From NCBI GenBank assembly GCA_022478985.1, contig JAKSZP010005261.1, positions 62,001-126,000 of the forward strand: a stretch of 64,000 nucleotides of DNA. Direction: 5' to 3'. Source of the DNA: Massospora cicadina (lineage: Eukaryota; Entomophthoromycota; Entomophthoromycetes; Entomophthorales; Entomophthoraceae). A model generated the notes under the pieces. The model was not told where the DNA came from. It saw nothing but the letters and a program-made list of their open reading frames with translations, and did not search any database. A program made the translations under genes and the position numbers. Positions within the stretch are counted from its first letter, which is position 1, and every line of letters starts with the position of its first letter. This document shows, piece after piece, positions 53,400 to 64,000 of this stretch.

Positions 53400-56300
53400 C
53401 CACAGGTAGGGTCTAGTATTATGTACTATCTCAATAATCCTTGGATGCTCATGTATTAAACATTCATGGTACTTCTTATATGAGTGTACTTATTGTGATT
53501 TTTTTGTAAAAAACGAAGAAAACATGCTATTATTGATACTGGTGCCCTGATTAACTTAGTGTTAACTTTTGGCTTTATTGGTTAAATCCGCTGATCTGGT
53601 TGCACAGGGTAAAACCCACTGAGTAACGGACAAGCAATATGATAATCACTGGTCCTTGATAAATAACAATAAAGTAATGTTACTAAGGAGCTATTTCTTC
53701 AATGGGAACCGGTTTATTTAATATATATAACAATGGACTACTTCTGCTTTACCTTTTTCTCTTCCTTCTTCTTCCACAAAAGACCTCCTTATCACATTCT
53801 TTCATCCAACTATTAATCTGCAATCATCTCAGTCAATTTTGGCCCGTCAGCTTAGTAACACTTTGTTTCCAACGATTTTAGGAATTTTGACTCATTATTG
53901 AGGCTCTGGCGGAATTCACGCTATTCGCTGAATTGACTAAACAAGTTTTAATTTTTTTCAGCGATTAAAATACAATCTGCAGAAAATGTGACTTATTGTT
54001 CAATCAAATAATAATCTTGACACATAGTATTGACAGGGTTGATGGCTAAGCTGCCATTGAAACCTGACATGGAGCACCAGAAAGTAAAAAGACTGTGGGG
54101 GCAGAAAGTACCATTTTGGAGGGAACATACATGCATTGACTCTTTGGTTTAGGGTTATCTCTGTCTCTACACCAGCAACCCTTTTTATGAACCACAATTA
54201 TGACATGTTAATTGGTGTGCTTTAAAGCGTCAGGTTTGAAGCCGTGGTCAACTTTGTGAAAAACCTTCAAGATCTTGGGTCAGCGGATCCCTATCTACTT
54301 TACATCAAAAGGGATACCGAAGGATTTCGCCTGAGAAGGTCAAATCAACCAAGCATACTGTGACGGGGTAGTAACCATTTGCTACTGGTGGCTTAAGAGG
54401 CGAACCACAGTTTTCCCATTTAAGTATAATGTACCAGAGATACTTATACGTTCAGAAAGCGCTTTAATGAAGTCATCTGGACGCCAAGCCATTTTGGGAA
54501 CGGAGCTTAATGTAGAGATGCTGGAAAGATTGTTTGAGGAGGTCCTTGGCCTCTATCAACAATCACGTCTCAAACCTCATGTGGATCCAGGGATATTAGT
54601 TGATGGCTATAGGAAAATCAAAATGCTTATGGCCAATCTCCAAAAGAAGCCTATTATGGTACAAATGCATAAGGTGGTGGCTTAACTACACCTAACTCCC
54701 ATTAATGAGGTTCGTCAGATTCACAATTTTGGCTTGTTGGATGAGCTTGGTCTTCCCTCCCATAATTCAGCCAGCATAATGGCAGTTGTTCCATGAAAAG
54801 CTTTAATATTACTATTAGAGGAGCAACAAGAACTGGCAACAGCGTTATTTGATAAATAATGAGAGATTTTTTCATCTCATGACCATGATCTCAGGTAGCT
54901 TATGGCGTTTTTCATCAAGAGATACTATGATCATCCTCATATTCAGTCTTGGACATTTCATTGCTTGAGAGCTGAGGAAGAGGTAGTGTCTAAAGAAATT
55001 GGGAAGTTGCTGGAGCAGGGTATGCTTGAGTCATTGAAAAGACCATGGGCCATGCCAGTGCTGATTTTCAAAAAGAAGGATGGTACTAATCAGGTAGCGA
55101 TCAACTATCAAACACTCAATAGCATCACAAAAAATTTCATATCCACTACCCCAGAAATTGATAATGCCTTAGATCTCCTGGGTGGTGCTCACTATTTATC
55201 AGCTATGGACTTGATTTTGGTTACTGGAAGGTTGAGTTGCCTGCAGCAGAACGGGAAAAGTGTTTCATAATTACCACCAAAGGGAAATTCCAGCCTAATC
55301 AGATGCTGCAAGAGCTCAGTAACTTCCTAGCTACATTTCAAAGAGCAATAAACACTTTACTGGGTAGTCTCAAATTGTCATGTGTCCCTGTCTACTTTGA
55401 CAAACTAAACGTTTTCTCACGAAAATTTTCAGAGCACCTCAATCATTTGAAAGAGGTTTTCCGCCAGCTTTCAGAGGCTAACATCAAGATCAAGCCTCAT
55501 AAATGTCATTTCTTTAAAGAGCAATATGAATATCTTAAACTCAAGGTAGATACCAGTGTCCTGCAACCACATCTAGGCAAGGTAGAAGCCATCCAGAAGA
55601 TGACCTGACCCCAGGTCAAACGAGATATCCGAGTCTTTTTGGGCATGGTCAGGTACTATCGTCGGTTCATTCCCCACTTTAGCTGCATTGGGAACCCACT
55701 CTTCGAGCTTTTGAAAAAGGAAGCCACATTTAAGTGGACAGAGCAATGTCAGAGCGCTTTTAAAGCTCTTCAAATGGTGCTGATTAGCGCTCCATTGCTA
55801 TGATATCCAGACTTTGATCAAGAGTTTATAATGTAAATGGACGCTTCTCTTTCCGCTGTGGGAGCGGTCTTGTCACAGCAGGACGAAGATGGGTAAAGTC
55901 TCCTGCTGCTTACTACAGCTAAAATTTGAACTGCCACGAGCAGAATTATACTGTAATGGAATAGGAGTGTCTAGAGGTAATCTACACATACAGACAGTTT
56001 TGGGTATATCTCTATGGACTTAAATTCAAACATGTGACTGATCATGCTTCACTAAGCTGATTACTGAATCTTTGTGAGCCCTAGGGTCACCTCGCATGAC
56101 AGGCACTGAAGCTGCAAGCATATGATATTAAGATAATCCACCATCTGGGCGCTAAACACATGAATGCTGACTGTCTATCTTGCTTGTCAACTGTCGCTAT
56201 TAAAGTGGAGATAGCTGAAATAATATACAAGAAAATGATTAGCAGTAAATATGCCAATGAGTTACCTCAAATTATCTGGGCGCTGGAAAGGATTAGGGAT

Positions 56301-57379
56301 GACACTTTCTTGAGGGACGGTAGGTTGTTTAAAAAGGTTAGTGGGGTCACGGTGAGTTTTCCAAAGCCCTCAGCTTGACCATGTATCACCTTGGATGCCC
56401 ACAAGGCGGTAGTGCATGGATGACTGCAGAAAACGTTGAAATTTCTGAGGCCACAATACTACTGGGAAGGTATGCAATTTGATATGCTGAAAAATATCAC
56501 ATGTTGTCATTAATGCCAAGAGGAGAAGCCTAGCCATAAGGCCACTTATTTTTTGATTAAACAATGCTTTAGTGGCATACAGTTTCCATTGACAATTTAG
56601 GACCCTTGTCTACGGGCTCAAATCATCCCAGGTACATTCTGGTTGCAACAAATCACCTAACCAGGTGGGTGGAAGCGTGAGACATTCACAATCTGGGGGC
56701 TGTAACTGCTGCTAAGTTTAGAATGGAGTGTGTCGTTCATTGGCATGGCTGCCCAAAGTTCATACTCACATACAACGGAACTGACTTCACTTCTATGAAA
56801 TTCCTAAAATGAAAGATTTGATGGTAATCCACGGGGTGCTAACTACTCCCTATCATCCAGAATCCTATGAAACCTAAAGATGGGTTAATGGAACAATGGA
56901 ACGAAGGTAAATATCATTTGGAAGCTTGTGAGGGATTGAACCTTTGACTAATTACCCTTCTATCCACTGCCATTTTTGCATATAACATCAGCTATCACAA
57001 AGTAAAGGGAAAGAGTCCATTTCAGTTACTCTATGGCTGACACCCAGCGATGCCTCCGCTACTATACTCTTGTGTATAGGATACAGGAGGAATGGATTCC
57101 TAACACTATATGATTAATCTGATGTCTATGCTGATTAAGCTTTTGATGAAAGCTTACACCACCAGTTTGTCCAGAAAAATTTGGAAGCATGATTCTAATT
57201 AATGACGATGCAGGTGACTGCCACAGTTCAAAATAGTAGAAGATATTTTTTCACGATCAGCATGAGTTTGGGCGGCAGAATAATATGGATAGCATCTGGA
57301 TCAGCCCTTCAAGTTAATCAAAAAGATGGGCACTGATGATTACACAATAAAGGTCCCAGCAATCAGTCAGCTTATCAAC
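53400..57379 (+). pseudogene. Pol of element E: PR-RT-RNase H-integrase
   Basis: Protease active site AIIDTGALINLV at about 53526-53561. RT is the best-preserved part: 54902-55270 (VVSKEIGKLLEQGMLES, PVLIFKKKDGTNQVAINYQ, AHYLSAMDL), then the polymerase box YFDK at 55393-55404 in place of YLDD, and FLGMVRYYRRFIPHFS near 55638. RNase H: MDASLSAVGAVLSQQDEDG near 55837 and HMNADCLSCLS near 56157. Integrase: finger HKAVVHGWLQKT ... CCH near 56400-56515, with the core degraded afterwards (YNGTDFTS near 56770). A C-terminal block ends near 57380. Stops and frameshifts split the domains. Confidence 0.8.
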
Positions 57380-57465
57380 TGAGTGCACGCTAAGTTCCTA
57401 CGACCAACAAAACAGTAGTGAAAAACCTGGACACCCATACACCATCAAAGATAACCATCTCGTTA

Positions 57466-57479
57466 AGAGGGGGAAATAT
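57466..57479 (+). promoter_or_regulatory. Polypurine tract of element E
   Basis: AGAGGGGGAAATAT lies directly before the 3' LTR start. Confidence 0.65.
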
Positions 57480-57889
57480 TGGGATATTAACCAGATTTTT
57501 CCTCCTGCTATGTCAAATGCTAGGATAAATTAGTTTTATGATTGTTATTTGAGCGATTGTTTAGGCCTCCACCAGATCTGGTTGTCTTAAAGCAGTTTGG
57601 GTATGATTGTTATTATATGAAAACCAATGCTAGAAGCAGAGGAAAATTGAAAGTAGGTTTTATATTAAGTTCCTGATGATTGTCAGATGATTAAATGCCA
57701 AAGGTTAATAACAAAGAATGCGAGGATATGGCTATAATTTCTCCGAGATTGCATTGAATAAATAATATATAAGTTTGCCTGCTTGGTAGAAGTTGTAGAA
57801 GCAACCCAGCAGGAAAAAGAGATAAAAGTAGCGATGGAGAATGGAAAGGGGATCGCTTTTGGTTAATGATCTACATTAAACCTTGAAGT

Positions 57890-58048
57890 TTTTTATTTAT
57901 TTAACCGAGGTAAGCTGACCAGGGGACAGACATTACCAAATATATGTGAAACTAAGAGCATAACTAAGAAATATAAAAATTGGGCACCCCAGGGTACTCA
58001 AGTACCCCTGTTGCCAGCGGGACTGCCAGGTATGGGGAAGTTGGTGTA
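57890..58048 (-). other. 3' UTR and A-rich tail of LINE1
   Basis: The last 50 bases, on the minus strand GGTAATGTCTGTCCCCTGGT then CAGCTTACCTCGGTTAAATA, recur at the 3' end of the SINE at 536-580 with three transitions. This is probably the part recognised by the LINE reverse transcriptase. Confidence 0.7.
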
Positions 58049-61000
58049 CTACTCCGAGGGGGTTTCCCCTGCTATGGAGCAGGTGTGAAGGAAAGGGTCT
58101 GTGTGGAGGAACCAGAGTGGGAACCATGATTCTATGAGCGCTTTTTGCCTTGGTCTCATATATCCATAGAGCCAGGCTTGGAAGTGCTCTAGTAAGTGGA
58201 CATGGAATCTGTTAATAATCCCATGAATAATTGGGACCATGCCCTTGAACGCATCTAATGCAATCTTGTGTATTGTCCACATTGCAATGGGTATTATTAG
58301 GGAGCGGAGTGTAGATGGGATTGGTGACTCGATCTGGATCGCGAAGATACTCTTTGATATTGAGAATTCCTGTTCGTTTTGAATCTTGAGCAGGCGTGCG
58401 ACTTCCTGCCATATAGCTTTGGTTGGGGGACATGTTTCTAGGCGGTGATGTAGGGATCCCTTTCCTCCACATACTGCACATGTTTTGTGGAGGGAGTTGG
58501 AGCGGTGAGCCGTCCTATAGGTCCTTCTCAAACAGCGCCAGGCGTTTGCTCTTATCCTTGGTTGTAGGAGTGGGTGGTGTGTCATTTTCCACATTGCTTT
58601 CTGTGTGGTTAAATCATAGGAAATGTCCAGCATATCTAGGTATTCTATCCTAGCTATGCTTGGGGTTGTTGCGAGCATATCCCTCTGGGGGTGGTTTTTT
58701 GGGTTTCTTAATTTAAATTGGGGGCTGGGTCGTCCCCTTCCCTGTATAGTACACATGTTCTCTATGGTCCATCCCATATGGCAAATAGTTCGGAGGATAT
58801 GTTTGAAATGAGGGGAGGTTCCATGTAGACCCGTTGCAGTAGGGTGCTTGGCAAGGTATGAAAGTAGTCTGGGTGGACTATGTGGGTTGGTTAATGTGAG
58901 CGCCTGTGCAAAGTTAGTCCTTGCTGCTCTGGACCAATGTTGTTGTGGGAGGTCTGGAGCAAGGATTTCCTTCATCCAGGTACCTAGGATGTGATTGGCA
59001 TGGCTCTCAAAATCTATTAGTCCCATGCCTCCGCTTGAGCGTGGGCCAAATAGTGTTTCCATCCGTATAGGAGGGTGAGAGCCAGGCCACAGCCAGCCCT
59101 GGATAAGCGCGCGAATTGAGGTTATAAAGGTAGGTGAGAAGGCTATCGCATGGGCCTGGTACCACAGTATTAGATGAGCGAGTTAGCAACTGTAACTCGT
59201 CCTGTTAGTCCTGAGGTTCTTCCCTTGAGGGAGGCAACGCGTTTGGATACCCGTTGTAACAGGTTACTTTCCATTGTCTCATTAGCATATCCCTTGATTC
59301 TAGCAAGATTCCAAGGTGTCGGACAGGAGTGGTGGTGGGAGGTGTTGCAAAGGGTAATATAATTGGGTTTTTTCTTTTAGTGTTGGTATGAGGTTCTGAT
59401 GTTGTGGCCCAATTGTTTGTGTATTTGCCTAAGAGGATGATTTCTGTCCTCCTTTTGTTGAGCGATGCATTGCTCACCTTGGAGTATTCCTCTAGAGTGT
59501 GTTCCAGCTGTCGGGCATCTTCATTGTTTGCTATACCTGCTACGCAGTCATCTGCAAAGGCCAGTATCTTGACTGTTGGTTGTACTTGTGCGGTTATCCC
59601 CATGAGACGTGAGTCAGTTACTCGGAGGAGCAGGTTAAAGCTAAAATTGTATAGCAGTGGGCTGAAGGGATCCCCTTGTTTGAGCCCTCTGTGTGGTTTA
59701 GTCTTGTTTGTTAGGAATCCAGGGCCGCATACAGCCATGGTTGCAGATTCTGTTAGCAGCATCACCCATTTTATGAATCTTGGTGGGAGTTTGAAGGCAT
59801 GTAGACATTCTTTTAGGTATGGCCAGCTAACACGGTCATACGCCTTTTCCTGATCCAAGAAGACCAGGGCACCAGTTGCTTTGGATTAGCAGATATTTGC
59901 AACAGGGTGAATGTTGTTCCATATTGAACGCCCTGGTATAAACCCAAACTGGTTGGGTGATAGGACGTCAGATGCAATTGCGCCTAATCTAGCTGCTAGA
60001 ATTTTTGTTAGAATTTTTGTGTCAGTGTTGGAGAGTGCAATTGGGCGCCAGTTAAACGGGTCCAACTTGTCGCCCTTTTTGTACAAGGTTATAACGTAGT
60101 ATTCATGGCCTCCTGGTAATAGGCGTGTTTCCAACAAACTCTGGTTCATTGACGCCAAATGGAGGGGGGCGATTTGTTGAAAATATTTTTTGTAAAATTC
60201 GTAGGGTATCCCATCAGGCCCTGGGCATTTCCTACGTGGTGCACCGCGAATTGTTTCCCAAAGCTCCTCCCATGTGATAAGGGATAGTATATTGTAAATT
60301 GGTGGTGTACTTTGTATCTTGGCAGTTTGAATAAATCTTTAATTTTTTGTGGATCTGTTGGCATATCGCAATATAATTTGGTGTAATAGCAGTGTACTTC
60401 CGCCTTGACCTCCTCAGGGTCAGTTGCCACAGTGCCGTTGGTCTTGCGGACCTGTGTGCACATGGGCTGGTTTTGGTGGGAGTGAAATTGGTGGAAAAAG
60501 TATGTCAAACAGGTTTTGCCTTCCTTTATGAACTTACCTTTATTCAATACTTTGATTCTGTGTTGGTGTTCAAAGATGAGATTCTTAAGTTGGGCTGAAA
60601 TTTCTGCCCATTTGCGTCCCCAATTAGGGCTATAGCCAGATCTCAGAGTATTTATTTCCAGGTGGTATAGTTCTGCCAAGGTACACTTGATTGTGGCTGT
60701 GTCCGCGGTGTACTTGCGTGATGCAATATGTCAGGTTTTGTTGATTAAATCTTTTTTGAAATTTTGCCATGTTCCAATGGGATCTGAAGTGAATGGGGCT
60801 GTGAATTCTGGGTTTGTAGCCTTGTTTTCAACCCAGTCAGATATCTCAGGCAATCTTATATTTTCTGGGTGAAGCTTTCTCCAAGGCGACACCTGTGTGT
60901 GGGATTGGGTTGGCGCTAACTGCACCATAACTAATTGGTGATCAGAAAAATCGATCTTATTTGTTGTAAATTTAGAGATTCTTGAGTGGTGGGATAGTGG

Positions 61001-61604
61001 AATGAGGATGTGGTCAATATGACTCTTTGATATGAGCAGTCCCTCACATATGTTGGGTCTTGTCATATGGGGAAGGATTGGTGAATTAGGAGGAAGAGCA
61101 TCCTTTAAGCCAAGAGATGCCTTCATTGTGCGATATTCAATGTGTCCAGGTGGGTATCCCCTGGGATTAGGCCATCAATCTGTATTGGGGTTATCCCAGC
61201 AGTTGAAATCGCCTAACATGATGATATCTGGTGGGAGGGTGAGGGTAGAAATTTTTTCAAAATTTTTTTTTTCTCTTGGTTGCAGTGCACGGTGCGTAGA
61301 TACATGCTAACGAAATTATTTCATCTTGGCATGTGATTGTTGCTACCAGGACTCGACCATGCAAGTGTGATGATGAATTTGTAATTTTAAATTTTTTGTT
61401 GTTTTGGACTATCACCCCACAGTGAGATGTCCATACTGATTGTGATGGTGCGACCCTGGTTGACCAGGATTCTTCTTCCCCTTGTAGGCAGTGGGTTTCT
61501 TGGATGGCCAAGATGTCTACAAGAGGTTTTTGCAGGAATGCCAGCTTTTTGGCTTGGGACGTATGAGCCCTGGCTCCCGCGATATTTAACATCCCTATTG
61601 ACAC
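58049..61604 (-). pseudogene. ORF2 of LINE1: endonuclease, reverse transcriptase, zinc finger
   Basis: Endonuclease: LNIAGARAHT start, VDILAIQETHC and SLACIYAP (61257-61604), then KSHIDHILIPLSHHSR and DFSDHQLVMVQL (60731-61126). RT: YYVITLYKKGDKLDPFNWRP then GFIPGRSIWNN (59886-60158), MDQEKAYDRVSWPYL, GLKQGDPFSPLLYNFSFN and the catalytic FADD within ILAFADDCVAGI (59205-59858). C-terminal part, 337 codons open (58049-59062): GGMGLIDFESHANHILGTW and a Cys/His motif CAVCGGKGSLHHRLETC of the zf-RVT type near 58410-58460. At least five frame changes separate the pieces, so the copy is inactive although the catalytic residues survive. The best ORF2 start is ATG 61592 (MLNIAG). Confidence 0.85.
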
Positions 61605-61622
61605 TGAGGTGCCTGTGGCGCC

Positions 61623-63043
61623 TCAGGAGCGGTTGGGAGGACCCTCTGGTCCTATCCCACCGCGGCTCATTTTGGCCATGCTCCGCGTCTGTAATCCAAC
61701 TCTTTCACTGCCATTGTTGGTTCCCTTGATCTGACCCAATGATTCAAGGGAATTGCGGCTTTTTGCATTTGCATCAACTTTTCCTGCACAGGTCTCATGT
61801 TGATTTGATGCGGGTTGTTGATTGGATTTCATATTTTTGAGGTTCAACTTTGTTGCATTGTGCACCGCATTTTCACCCAAATTGCGGTTGCATTGTTCCT
61901 CAGTATGTGCATGACTGATGTCGCTTTGTGGCTCATTCTGGTTACTGTAAAAAGTTTCGACCTGGGCATATTGTTCTGATTGGTTGGTTCGTTAGTATCT
62001 GAAATACCCTCCTGAATTTGTCTGTGGTTAATGGCGGATTCCACGTGTGCCGCCGCTTCAGCCGCTGCTCTCTTGCGGACTTTTTGTGCTGCTTTACGCT
62101 GTTTACTTGTAACTGGGTCCACAATGGAGTATAGACCATCTTCACCCCAGCGGAATGGGTGGTGGCCATCAGTCATTTTGGCGAAGTTTTCATTATCTTC
62201 ATCCATAGCTTCTTCACAAAAATCATTTTTCATTAAGCCCTCTTTTACAGGGCATGCATGTTCCTTGTGGCCCAGTGAGCCACAGTGGTTGCAAATGGGT
62301 GGTGCATGTTCCAGTTTAAATTGGAATGCAGCCAGCTGGCCTTCATCTGCAAAGTGAAATTCTGCTGTGCGGGGAATTCTGGATAAATCCTCTTCCACTT
62401 CTGGGAAGGGGATGATTACAGAGATAGCTTTGCCCGTGCACAGGTCAGGCATTAAGCAAAATCGCTGTAATTCAGGTTGTTGGATTTCTCCGTAGGCCAC
62501 AAGACCTTTGCGGAGCTCCTCCTCAATTACCTTATGAGGAAGGTTGGTGAGGAGCGAGTCAAAGGAGATGAACAAAGTTTTTGCTTTGTTCCATCTGCGC
62601 GCGGTGCGCACATTTTTTTGCCCTCAGGGAGGGCAATTTTCACGCAGATTTTTGCTGCGGCATTGGCTTCATCAGCTTTTTAAAACCAATATTGATCCAG
62701 CTGCATCCCATGTTTTTGGTGGCTACGTACACCGCGTGATGGAAAAGTGAGGGCTGTGCCTCACATGTTTTCTCCCACAGGGTTAGTGACTCATCCCCAA
62801 GGAAGAGTGTGATCCCGTGTTCCACCTTTGACAAAGGTTGGTTGAATTGAATGTACATGTATTGCGCATGCTTTACAGTAAATACCATAAACCCAGATGG
62901 TGTCTATGTTTGCGATTTCTTTGCAGATTGAGTTCCTGGTCCCCCTCCAGGGCGTTTCTTGCCCTTAGTTGCACCGTTAAGCACACCGCTTGCTGTGACG
63001 CTCGCCCATGTTGTATTATTTTTGTTATTAAAGTCACCCATCT
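61623..63043 (-). pseudogene. ORF1 of LINE1 with CCHC knuckle
   Basis: Starts at ATG 63043 (MGDFNNKNNTTWASVT), passes one TAG near 62910, then reads on through FMVFTVKHAQYMYIQFNQPL (62888-62640). After a frameshift at a run of A near 62615 it continues in a 255-codon open piece, 62611-61844: KTLFISFDSLLTNLPHKV (RRM-like), VIEEELRKGLVAYGEI, and a zinc knuckle CNHCGSLGHKEHAC (CX2CX4HX4C) near 62240-62300. A last piece (61880-61623) reads QTRSMAKMSRGGIGPEGP up to TGA 61623. It binds the element RNA. Confidence 0.75.
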
Positions 63044-63361
63044 TTCCTGTGTGTGATTATCCAAATTTGCTGTTCAAATCGAATCATAGTAACTAAAGTG
63101 TCTGTTACGAGAAAGAAAAGCTTTTATTAAACCTTGAAGTCTGAAGTCAATATCAGTGTTAACTTCATGGCTTCAGCTTTACATAGCTGCCTATAATAAA
63201 GTTTTAGATATCAGAAGTCTATTCTTCTAGTTCATATATTATGCCATATTTTCTCAGAGAACGGTAATCTTCATATTTTCCACCTGTTGTATCAATGGGC
63301 TTAACCTCTGTGAAACAATCCACCAGATCTTATTAAAAACTGCCAGAAGGTCGACAGGGCC

Positions 63362-64000
63362 CAAGGACTCAAGGACCAAAAGTACCCGTGGGCCTCAAGG
63401 ACCCTTAATTCCACAGTGTCTAACCCTGGAGGCCTTGATAATTCCTGGAAGAAGGACGTTTTAACAACCCTCGTCACCTTATGAGATCAAATATGCAATG
63501 TGGATCAGCGGTGCTATCTTTAAATGGATGAAGTCCCATTTGAACCTAAGTTCTTGATTGAGGCTTAGTTAGATGAGGTGGACAATCTTAGCGCCTTTAA
63601 CAAGATCATTATTAATTGCATCTCCCAGATTGAGTAAGCATTTTAAAGGTTTAAGGCTTGCTTGAAAACTTAAGAGATTTAATTTGTTTCTCCAAAATTT
63701 GACATCCAAGAATTCAAGGAGCAATTTGCTCAAAAAGATTCTTTCTTCTCATTTAAACCAAATCTGGGAACATATTCAAGAGTACTTCAAGGGCTTGAGA
63801 CAATGACTGAATCAACTGGCCCCATATGATTACGCAGAAAACTAAGATTATTGAGCCTGCATTAATTCCTAGTGTCAATACTCTTTCCACCCTCTTGAGA
63901 ACTATTTTAAACCTCAGTTTTAACGAGTTTATTCCTGGCTAGGAAAGCATCACCTCCTTCTTATACACTTATGAGAGTTCCATGAAAGAGGCTACTAACT
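63362..64000 (+). pseudogene. Gag of F, third part
   Basis: Resumes after E in the Gly-X-Y tract (GPKDSRTKSTRGPQGP at about 63357-63404). It then follows B around 9080-9650: CCTTATGAGATCAAAT, a SAFNKIII-like stretch, and at the end GGAAAGCATCACCTCCTTCT with GAGAGTTCCATGAAAGAGGC, matching B at 9594-9644. It runs out of the window inside the capsid domain. Stops are present. Confidence 0.75.

Larger units (their letters stand above)
57890..63125 (-). mobile_element. LINE1, near full-length non-LTR retrotransposon
   Basis: A 5236-bp minus-strand LINE inserted in the 3' LTR of E. Perfect 15-bp duplications ATTAAACCTTGAAGT lie at 57875-57889 and 63126-63140. The 3' end, at the left, is an A-rich tail (T-rich on the plus strand, 57890-57904). 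It carries ORF1 (63043-61623), then ORF2 with an apurinic-type endonuclease, RT and a Cys/His finger, and a short 3' UTR. Decay is mild compared with its neighbours but frameshifts and stops are present. The ENDO-RT-finger plan without a visible RNase H is like L1-type LINEs; the exact clade is not settled. Confidence 0.9.
49961..63356 (+). mobile_element. Ty3/gypsy element E, inserted in gag of F and carrying LINE1
   Basis: LTRs of about 630 bp at 49961-50590 and 57480-63356 (the latter split by LINE1). The flanks GGGCT (49956-49960) and GGGCC (63357-63361) form a 5-bp duplication with one change. Gag, PR, RT, RNase H and integrase follow in order. With the 5236-bp LINE and one copy of its duplication removed, E is about 8.1 kb. 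Pol is broken by stops. Confidence 0.85.
57480..63356 (+). repeat. 3' LTR of element E, split by LINE1
   Basis: The left part, 57480-57889, and the right part, 63141-63356, together give about 626 bp, close to the 630-bp 5' LTR. The right part ends AGAAGGTCGACA, matching AGAAAGTTAACA. Confidence 0.85.
39831..64000 (+). mobile_element. Element F, third copy of the B/C family, interrupted and leaving the window
   Basis: A 5' LTR, primer-binding site and gag align with B and C. The gag is cut by G (40896-49730) and E (49961-63356): its pieces are 40393-40895, 49736-49955 and 63362-64000. Joined, they follow the B and C gag in order with no missing block. Pol and the 3' LTR lie beyond the window. 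Confidence 0.85.

Noticed and set aside
58423..58811. Plus-strand open frames over LINE1
   Set aside because: They are opposite-strand shadows of the 337-codon ORF2 segment.
59404..59853. 149-codon plus-strand open frame
   Set aside because: It lies opposite the RT of LINE1, which has the conserved QGDP and FADD motifs on the minus strand.
1..64000. CRISPR array, phage, operon or other prokaryotic system
   Set aside because: There are no regularly spaced repeats of that kind, no ribosome-binding-site-led gene runs, and all coding content is eukaryotic retroelement.

Overview
The window is eukaryotic nuclear DNA built almost entirely from transposable elements nested inside one another. I see no host gene, rRNA, tRNA gene, CRISPR array or bacterial operon. 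The mix (Ty3/gypsy-type LTR retrotransposons, two long LINEs with an endonuclease-RT-zinc finger plan, one tRNA-headed SINE) and the CpG-to-TpG/CpA decay point to an organism that methylates its repeats. A fungus is my best guess, held weakly, because no host gene is present to test it.

Left block (1-26 kb). A 300-bp SINE lies at 283-582. A minus-strand gypsy element (A) runs from a left LTR at about 3047 to a right LTR ending near 25995. Its pol and gag are split by two plus-strand copies of a second family, B (7009-14302) and C (14777-22459). B, C and A each carry a further solo LTR: 7531-8322 in B, 20497-21661 in C, 24053-24618 in A. Target-site duplications support most of these joins.

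Middle block (26-40 kb). An old minus-strand LINE (LINE2, about 26.15-32 kb) is followed by featureless AT-rich DNA, an isolated LTR (33948-34484), a pair of direct repeats of about 673 bp (34491-36256) and a badly decayed plus-strand gypsy pol (H, about 36.3-39.8 kb).

Right block (40-64 kb). A third copy of the B/C family (F, from about 39.8 kb and leaving the window at 64000) is cut inside gag by two elements: minus-strand gypsy G (40896-49730) and plus-strand gypsy E (49961-63356). The 3' LTR of E is in turn split by a near full-length LINE (LINE1, 57890-63125) with a perfect 15-bp target-site duplication. Reading F through these joins restores one gag alignable with B and C.

The elements work as parasites and hosts of each other rather than as a pathway. 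The clearest functional links are a 3' tail shared by the SINE and LINE1 (a likely SINE/LINE partnership), one primer-binding-site type used by A, B, E and F, a conserved ATGA overlap joining gag to pol in B and C, a pol frame that ends inside the 3' LTR, and a collagen-like Gly-X-Y tract in Gag. Every autonomous element seen here is broken by stops or frameshifts.
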